DNA from: Planctomycetota bacterium
Lineage (GTDB): Bacteria > Planctomycetota > Planctomycetia > Pirellulales > Pirellulaceae
Assembly (NCBI GenBank): GCA_963205385.1
Contig: CAUJKE010000206.1
Location: forward strand, 1 to 64,000
Reading direction: 5' to 3'
DNA: 64,000 nucleotides
The notes beneath the pieces were generated by a model. It was given only the letters and a program-made list of their open reading frames with translations, was not told the origin of the DNA and did not search any database. Both the position numbers and the translations under genes were made by a program. Below, piece by piece: positions 36,073-43,835 of this stretch. The first letter of the stretch is position 1, and each line of letters starts with the position of its first letter.

Positions 36073-39000
36073 TCACTTGAGGGTCTTGAGATACGCAATC
36101 AGATCGATGAGTTCGGATGCAGACATGGTGGCTTCGAGGCCCGCCGGCATCGCCGATATGGCCCTCGGCTCTTCAATCTGGCCGCTGGGATATAGTGTAC
36201 TGCGACCTTCGCTGTCGACCACTTCGTCGTACCTGCCGTCACCGCTGACATTTCGGTGGAGGGTTCCGGTGACGATCTTTCCATTGGGCAGGACGATCTC
36301 CTGCGTCAGGAACCCGGTCTTGACGGATTGGTTGGGATCAAGGATCGAGTCGATCAGATAGGCCGCATCATGCGTCGCCGCGACATGGTCTAACTGTGGC
36401 GCGCGCACTTTGGGATCTCCTGTGACATGGCAGGCGTAACAACCGCGGGTTTGGAATACGAATCGTCCCAACTCGGGGCTACCGGCGGAGCCGCTTTCCA
36501 AGGCCTGGCCGCGCAGCGTGGTCTTGTCGGCGCCGGCGACCGTCCGGCCGGACAACACCGCGATCGTGAAAGCCAGGTCTTCTTGGACCGCGGCGCCGTG
36601 TTGGTTACGCACACGCTCCGCCGCATTTTCAATCAGGTGTAGCGCCGCCGCGCGATCGGCGCCATTTTGAAGACCCCGTAGCGCCGCGAGCACGACCTCT
36701 TGCCGCGAGGAGAGCAGCAGCGGTTCCCAGTTACCTCGATCCGGTGTCTTCTCCAATTTGGTCAGGGTCACGAGGGAATCGAGTCTCTGTCCCAGGCTCG
36801 CCGATTCGTTCGAGGCCAGGTCACGGCAAAACGTCACGGCAGTTGCGTCACCCACATGGCGAGCGCCGATCAGACTGCCAGCCTTAGCGCGGACGTCGGC
36901 GTTCTCATCGAGCATGAATCGCTTCAACAAGCGCAAGTCTTCCGTCCTGGCGTCGCCTACGGCCAGTACCTCTAGCAAAGCGAGTTTTTCACTCGCCTGG
37001 CTGATCTCCTTCGTAAGCGCACTATTTTCAATCGCACCGTCCAGCAGTCGGCTGCGCGCCGCAAGGATTTCCGCATGGTTCGTGGGCAGTTCCAACCGCA
37101 CGAGGGCGTCCAGTCCATGGGCAAATTCAGAGGGCGTGACCTCTGCGGCTGTGAGGCGAGTCTGGACGATCTCCTCCACGGCGTTCTGCAAGCTTGCGTG
37201 CGGCCACCTGCGCGCGAGTTCGAGCAGCGCGGCGGGCTCGAGTGCTCCAGGTTCGGCGATGAAACGCGCGAGAACCTTACGCGCCGTCAAGGCAGGCGCA
37301 ACCCCTTCGGCGGGCGACTCGTTCGTGTTTTGTGCGAGTTCGGCCGAGGGAGTCTTGAAGCCTTTGCTGCTCTCGTAGAAAGCTTCGTCGAGGGCGATCA
37401 AGCCTGCGAGCCGCATGTCGGAATCGTCGTCGGCCAGCAGCGTGGCGAAATGTTCCTCTTGCCCAAAGCGGGCTATTTCCAGGGCGGCCGTGAAACGCAG
37501 TCGCCGGATCTTGGCCGCGCCGCCGCGCAAGGCTTGGATGAGCGCCTCACAGCGCGCGTGCGGGTCGCGAAAACCGAGGGCGGCTTCCAAGCGAACCGCA
37601 GCGTCGAGATCGTCCAGCAGTTTCCGCAAGTTCTCAGCATCTTGCTTTCCCATCTCGCGCAGCAGCTGGATCGCCAGGCGTCGAACGCGCCAATCGTCAT
37701 GCGCGCAGGCTTTGCGGATGTGGTCCGGCGCCGATTCCCAACTACTGCGGCGGAGAACCCAGAGCGCTTCCGCCGCCGCCAGCGCATCCTTGCCAGACAA
37801 GACCTCGTCGATCACCGGCAATGACGACGCCGGGCCGGCAGCTAGCAGAGTTGCCTGGGCCTGAGCGCGCTCGGCGTGATTTCGGCTGGCCAGGCCGCTG
37901 CCGCTGTTGCGAGCCGCGTGCTCGCCGGTATAGCGGATCCGGTAGAGCCGCCCGGTAAGATCGTTCTCATCATCTTTCCCGTACCAGTCCAGCATGTAGA
38001 GGCTGCCATCGGGAGCTAAACTCACCTCCGTGGGTCGGAACTTGGGGTCGCTGCTGCTAATAAAGGGCGCGCGTCCCACCACCTGTCCGCGATCGTCCAG
38101 TGCCAGGCGTAAGACTTCGTTTTTCTTGGCCGGTTCTCCATGTACACCGAAGTTGGAAACGAACAGATTGCCCCAATAGGGCTCCGGAAAATTGGACGAA
38201 TAGTAGGGCAGTACGGCGGTATGGGCGCCGGGAGGGTTCTCCCAGACTGGCGCGGCCAGGGGCTGCGCGCCGGTGAGCCAGGACCAGTCGTTGGGTCCCT
38301 GGTTGCGAAAACGGTAGTCGGTTCCGCGCACCGCATCCAGCAGGCAGTTCGGGCTGCCTTCGCCGTTGGTGAGCACCCAGAGTTTGCCAAACGGCGTGAA
38401 GCCCAGGGCAAAAGGCGCTCGCATCCCCTCGATTAAAAGCTGAAGGTCGGCGCCATCGTCACGAAAGCGAAACACGGCCCCACTCCCATTGCTGTCGAGC
38501 CGAACGGCCGATTTGCCTGAGACGCCTGTGAGCTGTGTTGGATGGTCACCGATCGTAAGATAGAGCTGATCGTCCGGACCGCGAACCAAGCGATACATGC
38601 CGAAGGGATTCCAAGGCGTGGCCGCATCTCGCACAAGATCCTCGCGCGGTCCCGTCATCCGGCCTTGCTCATCCAAAGCGGTCACAAAGACGCGGTTGAG
38701 ATTGCTGGCCCAGAGCCGATGGCCGCGGATGGCGAGGCCCATCACTGGATGTTCAAAGCCCTCGGCTACCAGAGTTGCCTCGACCGCTCGCCCGTCAGGG
38801 CCCAGTGTCAAGCAGACGATCGGATTAGCAGGCTTCTGTTCCGGCGGCGGGTTCATGAGCCACCACTTTTGTCGGTACGAGTGGGCGTTCGCCACGTAAA
38901 TCCGCCCTTGCTCATCCAGCGCCATACTGATTGGATTCGCCAAATGCGGTTCGGCGGCGACCAGGCTGATTTCAAAACCCTCAGGCAGTGTGAAAGCCTC

Positions 39001-39792
39001 GATCGCGGCCTGCTCCCAGGTGTACCGCGGCGTGACCGGCTGGGCTGATGCGTCGGCGTCGTCTTGCTGGGTCGCGCTCTCTTCGGTCACCCAGTCCATG
39101 CTGTTGAGGATCAACTGCTGAAAGGGAGCTTGTTTGAAGTTGTCCGCAAAGTGACCGGGGAGAATCGTGACAATGCGTCCCTGACCATAGGTGCGAGTCC
39201 AGATCGACGGCTGTGGCTCTCCCTGGCCGATTTCCTGCGAGCGCGCCAAGAGATCGCAATCTTCAGGCACAGGGGTGGATTGGTACAGCTCGCTGACAAC
39301 TTCGAGAGGCTCGTCGAGTCCCTTGAAGATCGGGTGCTCCTTCTGGACCGGCGTCACGCGCAACCGCGCCTCCGATTTGCCGTGCTGGATGAAGCGCGCT
39401 CCGTAGAACTTGTGGTACTCGTCCCATTCCACAAAGGAATAGTAGGAGGCGTGCAACGCGACGACCCCCACTCCCTCTTTGACCCAGGCCAGAAGCTTGC
39501 CTTGCTGCGCCTCCGTCAAGATGTCCTTGGTCGACTCGTGACAATGGTACATGAGGATGACATCGGGACGTTGGGGCGCATCCAGAAACTCGCCGTCCCA
39601 AGCGAGCGTAATCTTCATGGGGCGCGCGCGCGGCAACGCCTCGCTGAGAATGCCGCCGACGCTCCGAAACTCGTGCGCGAAACCACCCAGCCACAGGACG
39701 ACTTTCAAAGGTTCGCGCGGCGCGGCCGCGGCTGACCCGACTGTGGCGAGCGAACAAATCAAAACGAGCAACACAGTTCGTGCGTGTTTCAT
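36073..39792 (-). CDS. ThuA-like domain fused to PVC-type dehydrogenase propeller, HEAT repeats and cytochrome c
   Basis: A 1239-residue exported protein (signal MKHARTVLLVLICSLATVGSAAAA). The ThuA-like domain occupies about 30-260 (KVVLWLGGFAHEFRSVGGIL, GVGVVALHASYYSFVEWDEY, GRIVTILPGHFADNF); ThuA proteins are linked to disaccharide oxidation in trehalose use. The PVC-type propeller follows at about 280-640 (EGFEISLVAAEPHLANPISM, LAPDGSLYMLDWYGKDDEND), then HEAT repeats to about 1080, and a haem site CYACH at Cys1118 with the tail QEIVLPNGKIVTGTLHRN. It resembles a shorter version of the fusion protein at 5085-11003 without cupredoxin and discoidin parts. The start at 39792 is set by the signal peptide; GGAAGAG precedes it. 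Confidence 0.85.
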   Translation of the reverse strand: MKHARTVLLVLICSLATVGSAAAAPREPLKVVLWLGGFAHEFRSVGGILSEALPRARPMKITLAWDGEFLDAPQRPDVILMYHCHESTKDILTEAQQGKLLAWVKEGVGVVALHASYYSFVEWDEYHKFYGARFIQHGKSEARLRVTPVQKEHPIFKGLDEPLEVVSELYQSTPVPEDCDLLARSQEIGQGEPQPSIWTRTYGQGRIVTILPGHFADNFKQAPFQQLILNSMDWVTEESATQQDDADASAQPVTPRYTWEQAAIEAFTLPEGFEISLVAAEPHLANPISMALDEQGRIYVANAHSYRQKWWLMNPPPEQKPANPIVCLTLGPDGRAVEATLVAEGFEHPVMGLAIRGHRLWASNLNRVFVTALDEQGRMTGPREDLVRDAATPWNPFGMYRLVRGPDDQLYLTIGDHPTQLTGVSGKSAVRLDSNGSGAVFRFRDDGADLQLLIEGMRAPFALGFTPFGKLWVLTNGEGSPNCLLDAVRGTDYRFRNQGPNDWSWLTGAQPLAAPVWENPPGAHTAVLPYYSSNFPEPYWGNLFVSNFGVHGEPAKKNEVLRLALDDRGQVVGRAPFISSSDPKFRPTEVSLAPDGSLYMLDWYGKDDENDLTGRLYRIRYTGEHAARNSGSGLASRNHAERAQAQATLLAAGPASSLPVIDEVLSGKDALAAAEALWVLRRSSWESAPDHIRKACAHDDWRVRRLAIQLLREMGKQDAENLRKLLDDLDAAVRLEAALGFRDPHARCEALIQALRGGAAKIRRLRFTAALEIARFGQEEHFATLLADDDSDMRLAGLIALDEAFYESSKGFKTPSAELAQNTNESPAEGVAPALTARKVLARFIAEPGALEPAALLELARRWPHASLQNAVEEIVQTRLTAAEVTPSEFAHGLDALVRLELPTNHAEILAARSRLLDGAIENSALTKEISQASEKLALLEVLAVGDARTEDLRLLKRFMLDENADVRAKAGSLIGARHVGDATAVTFCRDLASNESASLGQRLDSLVTLTKLEKTPDRGNWEPLLLSSRQEVVLAALRGLQNGADRAAALHLIENAAERVRNQHGAAVQEDLAFTIAVLSGRTVAGADKTTLRGQALESGSAGSPELGRFVFQTRGCYACHVTGDPKVRAPQLDHVAATHDAAYLIDSILDPNQSVKTGFLTQEIVLPNGKIVTGTLHRNVSGDGRYDEVVDSEGRSTLYPSGQIEEPRAISAMPAGLEATMSASELIDLIAYLKTLK

Positions 39793-39837
39793 CAGTGGCT
39801 CTTCCGATCGCGCGACCACGATGACCGTAGACACCGG

Positions 39838-39867
39838 TGCGACAGTCGTTAATGCGACAGTCGTTAA
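39838..39867. repeat. 15-bp tandem duplication across a stop codon
   Basis: TGCGACAGTCGTTAA occurs twice back to back (39838-39852, 39853-39867). The second copy contains the TAA of the isomerase-like gene (39866-39864) and the first gives a second in-frame TAA fifteen bases downstream. Confidence 0.8.
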
Positions 39868-40739
39868 ACGGTCCGCTCTAAGTGGCCGACTTCCGCCCCA
39901 ATCTGGCCACGTAGCCAGGCTGCACTGGATGCGAGAATCTCTGGAACGCCTAGGCATTCGATCGACAGCACGCCATCCCAGTTTGCCGCCTTCATTAGCT
40001 GGATGCACCTGGCGATGTTTTCGGCGTTGATACCGGCGCCGATAGGCGCTTCACTCATGGCGATGCCTGTCGCTTCGGCCGTCGCCCCGGCGGCGAGGCT
40101 CGCCGTTACATCTTTAATGTGTAGATGCCTCAATCGCGGCAGAAAGCGTTCCAAAAAGGCCGGCGGATCCCGACCGGCAATAAACGTGTTGCCGGTATCG
40201 AAATTCAAGCCCAGCCAGGGCGAATCAAAGTAATCGAAAATGCGCGCGAGCACTTCAGGGTCGGTGGTGAACGGCCCGTGCGGTTCGATATTGACTGTGA
40301 CCTCGTAGTCCTCGGCCCACTCGAGAATCTGCCGGTAGTTCTGGATCGTGATGGCGATGGTTTCGTCGTCGGTGTAGCCTTGGGGTTTGAATTGCCCATC
40401 GGTAGTATCGACGCACGGGCAGCCAATGGCGCTGGCGAATTGGATCGCGCGCTGGGCGTAACGGACGCCGAAAGTCGCGCCCAGCGGACCCGAGATCGGG
40501 TAGCCGGCGTCGATCTGAGAGACCTGCAACCTTTGTTCGTCGAGATAGCGCCGCAAGCGAATCGGGTTCGCGTCCAGCGAGATGGTGGGCGCGTAACCGA
40601 GCCCCTGAATGAAGTCCTGGCCGTTGATGACCCCGAACTCGATATAATCCAGTTCCAAATCTCTAGCGGCAGCCACCGCCTGCTCAAAGGATCCACTCAG
40701 GGGACGCCAGTTGTCCGTGTGCATGCCCAGCTTCAACAT
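39864..40739 (-). CDS. Sugar phosphate isomerase/epimerase-like TIM barrel (AP endonuclease 2 fold)
   Basis: A 291-residue cytoplasmic-looking protein without signal peptide. It has the xylose-isomerase-like barrel with metal-ligand positions in NIEPHGPFTTDPEV (Glu), GLNFDTGNTFIAG (Asp), HLHIKDV (His) and LSIECLG (Glu). Such proteins epimerise or isomerise sugars or keto-sugars, which suits a neighbourhood of sugar dehydrogenase-like and DUF1080 proteins. The start is placed at ATG 40739 (MLKLGMHTDNW), the usual start for this family; an in-frame GTG at 40796 adds 19 residues and would start 8 bases after the upstream stop. Neither has a clear ribosome binding site, so the start is uncertain. 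Confidence 0.8.
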   Translation of the reverse strand: MLKLGMHTDNWRPLSGSFEQAVAAARDLELDYIEFGVINGQDFIQGLGYAPTISLDANPIRLRRYLDEQRLQVSQIDAGYPISGPLGATFGVRYAQRAIQFASAIGCPCVDTTDGQFKPQGYTDDETIAITIQNYRQILEWAEDYEVTVNIEPHGPFTTDPEVLARIFDYFDSPWLGLNFDTGNTFIAGRDPPAFLERFLPRLRHLHIKDVTASLAAGATAEATGIAMSEAPIGAGINAENIARCIQLMKAANWDGVLSIECLGVPEILASSAAWLRGQIGAEVGHLERTV

Positions 40740-40804
40740 CTTTTTTACTCGCGGGGTTAGCGCTGCAGTCGAATCAAGTCGTAGCCGCTTGGCCACGTTG
40801 GAGT

Positions 40805-43717
40805 TTATTCAAGTGTGGGGTAAGCGACTTCGCCGCGGAGCTGCGCTTCACCCCCTTCTTTTTCGTAAACGCCGTAGAAGACCGAACACATGTCGAGCCA
40901 GAGCGTGATCCGGTGAAACTCTTCGTCCGAGAGCTTCACATCGTGGTGTCCTTCATCCAAGAGCTTCAGCAGCTTGGAGGCATGCGCGCCGAACTTGCCC
41001 GGCGTCGTGCGGTGATCTTCGCCGTAACTCCGGAAGCTGTGTTCCTTCGTCAGGTTGACATACGAAGCAAACCACTTGTTCTGGATCGGCTCGCGGGCGA
41101 GGTTCATCGCTGTGTCTGGATGCTCGGCGTGGCAACCGACGCAGTGGCGGTCTAGCACCGGTTGCACCAAGCGCGCGTAACTGAACGGCTTGCTGCCATC
41201 GACGTCCGCCTGCAACTTCGATGGCTCGCGCAGCAACGCCAGGGGCGTCTTCTCAGGCCGTTGCGGGGCCTGATGTTTTTTCTCGTGACAGCCAGCGCAA
41301 ACCATCCGCTCGCCTGCTTGCAGGTAGGTTGACGAACGCATCGACTGCACCGCCAGGCCTCGTTCATCGAGTGCTTGGAAGTAGATTTCCTTGTGAGCGG
41401 GAACCTTGAAGTGAATGCTGCCATCCTTTTCGACGGGAACCGTTCCCAGCACCGAACGCGCCAGGATCACCGAGTCCAGCCCAGAAGGAAGCCGATGGCC
41501 GATTTCATGCGGCGGCTGGCCGGAAGGGACCGTCATCGGCAGAACTTGGACGACGCGGAGGGCCGTGATATTCGTTCCCGCCGGCCAAGGCTTGAGGCTA
41601 TCGTAGACGTCCAGCACGGCGACCGTTGCTTCGGGTTCGGGTTCGTCCTTGTTAGCTACCGTCGGCTTGACATACGGCTGATCCTGATCCTGACGGACGA
41701 CCGTTTCGCTCACATTCGGCGGCATGGTGCGCGGCGCGAGTGGAACGGGGTTCTGGCAGGCAATGCTGGCGTCGCGATAGATCAGTTCCTTATTGCCAAA
41801 TGCATCGACCAGGTAGAGTCCGTAATTGCCGCGCTGGTAATGGCCCCCCTGTCCCCCCATGCCTGGTTGCATCTGCACATCGTACGCGCACAGATGGTAC
41901 GTTTCGCTGAGCGGCCAAGGCGTGCCGTAGACCTGCGCTCCCCCTTGTGTCTCGGGAAAACCGACCTCCGGCGTCAGGCGCGCCACCGGCGCCATTTTGT
42001 CATCATCGGGGATGCGGGAATCGACCACCACCAACGACCCAAACGCCTGCCCGTGGTGGGGCGCGGCGGTCGCCACGAATTTTTGCGAACCGGGGATCGC
42101 GCGGCAGTCGAGTTCCATGTCGGGGCGCGCGCCCCGCGGAGCGAAATTACCGTGGATGGCCCGCGAATCGCGACCGTCCACCGTGGTGACCCACGGCATG
42201 TGAGCGGTGCAACCGTGACGGTCAACGTAGTCCCACCGCGTATAGAGAATGCTGCCATCGTGGGCCACTGACGGGTGCCATTCGTTCGTCTCGTGATAGC
42301 TCAGGCAACGCATGTTGCCGCCGTCGTCCCCCACGTCAAACAGCGTGTAGGTCGGACAGACCCGCCCGCATCGCAGATAGCCGTTGCGCCGCTCGGTAAT
42401 GAAGGCCAACCGCCCGTTGGGCAACCAGCACGGATCGAAATCGTTCCACGTTCCGTCGGTTAGTTGCCGCAGGTTGCTGCCATCGATGTTCATCGAGAAC
42501 AGGTGATAACAACGTCCCTCGTGCCAGTGCCCCTGGCTGGGATCGGTATGATAGCGATGCGCGGTGTCCCCTTCACACTCGACATACGCGAAAGCGATTC
42601 TCTTTGCGTCGAACGACAAGTCAGGTGAGAGGAACGATCCGCCGGTGAGCTTCTTGCCGCTGAGCCTGCCGGACTGGACGACCAGGTCACTGGTGAGGTC
42701 GCGGAGTTGAGGATCCGCACCGAACGGATCCGAGAGGACGCACAACCCGCCGCCCGGCCGCGCGTTCACTCCGTAATACTGATCGCACATGTGGTTGAAC
42801 GTCGCCCGATGCCGTTTCAGAAACAGGATCTTATCGAAATTCAGCAGTGGGTTGGAAAACGCGATCTTGCGGCGCAAAACGCAAACTTTTTCGAACAATT
42901 CCCTACGGGCGTCAATGTCCTGCACATCCACCTGCTTGCCGGCGTCGGTGAGTGCGGCCAACTCCTTCTCCAGCGCCGCCAGCTCCGGCGGCGAAGACGT
43001 CTGCTGGAGGTCGTCAAGCAACGCCGCCGTGCGTCGCAACACGACATCGACCGGATCGCGATCCGACTCCCAGATGTTCGCCTGCGCGTTGTACGCTTCG
43101 GCGCCAACGCGGGCAAAATGGGCGCGGCTTTGCAACTCGCGCTGGAGTTCCGCGAACTGCATCGACAACTCGTCCGCGGTGATCAGACTCTCAGGCGAGC
43201 TTTGCTTCGCCCGAAAGGTCACGCCATCGACCTGAATTTGCAACTCGGCAATCGATGTCCAGGGCCGGCCGGCGATCTCCGAAAGGGCTCGCAGCTTTAC
43301 GTAACGGGCTTTCACTTTGGCGGGGAGCGTCACGTTCATCTCGGGGCTCTTCCCGTCGAACTCGCCGGTCGCGACCGGCTTTCCAAAGTTTTTCTGATTG
43401 TTGCTGAGATAGATCTCGTACTTGCCAATCGTGCCGTTTTTCATGTCGCTGCGAGGCACGTAGACAAACCCAGAGATTTCGTAGCTGGCGCCCAGATCAA
43501 CGCACAGTTCGTGCGGATGCGTGGTCTGGTTGAACTGGAAGTCGGTATGCCACATGGTCGCCGCATCGCCGTCCATGGCCCGATATCCCTCGTAGCCTGG
43601 CCACTGGCTATCGACCTGGACCTCCACCTCGACGATCTTCGTTTCGGCGCCGGCAGACGCGGTCCATAACGCCGAGGCAATCAACGACAGCGCTGTCAGA
43701 AAGAGCCGTGCATTCAT
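40805..43717 (-). CDS. HzsA-related di-haem propeller protein with N-terminal discoidin-like domain
   Basis: A 970-residue exported protein (signal MNARLFLTALSLIASALWTASAGA). Residues about 25-170 are an F5/8C-like domain (YRAMDGDAATMWHTDFQFN, ELCVDLGASYEISGFVYVPR, KARYVKLRALSEI). A helical stretch of about 100 residues leads to the HzsA-type propeller (DLSFDAKRIAFAYVECEGD, WNDFDPCWLPNGRLAFITER, VAHDGSILYTRWDYVDRHG). Haem sites are CAGCH at Cys807 and CVGCH at Cys859; the third site seen in most paralogues is missing and the corresponding C-terminal stretch reads LWLDMCSVFYGVYEK. GGAGAA precedes ATG 43717, and the extension to 43825 is not a signal peptide. It lies third in the first block, 118 bases after the previous gene. 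Confidence 0.82.
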   Translation of the reverse strand: MNARLFLTALSLIASALWTASAGAETKIVEVEVQVDSQWPGYEGYRAMDGDAATMWHTDFQFNQTTHPHELCVDLGASYEISGFVYVPRSDMKNGTIGKYEIYLSNNQKNFGKPVATGEFDGKSPEMNVTLPAKVKARYVKLRALSEIAGRPWTSIAELQIQVDGVTFRAKQSSPESLITADELSMQFAELQRELQSRAHFARVGAEAYNAQANIWESDRDPVDVVLRRTAALLDDLQQTSSPPELAALEKELAALTDAGKQVDVQDIDARRELFEKVCVLRRKIAFSNPLLNFDKILFLKRHRATFNHMCDQYYGVNARPGGGLCVLSDPFGADPQLRDLTSDLVVQSGRLSGKKLTGGSFLSPDLSFDAKRIAFAYVECEGDTAHRYHTDPSQGHWHEGRCYHLFSMNIDGSNLRQLTDGTWNDFDPCWLPNGRLAFITERRNGYLRCGRVCPTYTLFDVGDDGGNMRCLSYHETNEWHPSVAHDGSILYTRWDYVDRHGCTAHMPWVTTVDGRDSRAIHGNFAPRGARPDMELDCRAIPGSQKFVATAAPHHGQAFGSLVVVDSRIPDDDKMAPVARLTPEVGFPETQGGAQVYGTPWPLSETYHLCAYDVQMQPGMGGQGGHYQRGNYGLYLVDAFGNKELIYRDASIACQNPVPLAPRTMPPNVSETVVRQDQDQPYVKPTVANKDEPEPEATVAVLDVYDSLKPWPAGTNITALRVVQVLPMTVPSGQPPHEIGHRLPSGLDSVILARSVLGTVPVEKDGSIHFKVPAHKEIYFQALDERGLAVQSMRSSTYLQAGERMVCAGCHEKKHQAPQRPEKTPLALLREPSKLQADVDGSKPFSYARLVQPVLDRHCVGCHAEHPDTAMNLAREPIQNKWFASYVNLTKEHSFRSYGEDHRTTPGKFGAHASKLLKLLDEGHHDVKLSDEEFHRITLWLDMCSVFYGVYEKEGGEAQLRGEVAYPTLE

Positions 43718-43835
43718 GATCGATTTCTCCAGGAAGGCTAATGGTCGCCAGCGATAAATTCCATTGCAAATTCGCCCGCAGTTCGACGTGCTGAAGTGCG
43801 GAGCGCCAGGTTCTGAGCAGGTCACGCGCTCGATC

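Noticed and set aside
42707..43669. Plus-strand open frame of 320 codons opposite the discoidin-HzsA-related gene
   Set aside because: Shadow of the minus-strand gene, without ribosome binding site or recognisable motif.
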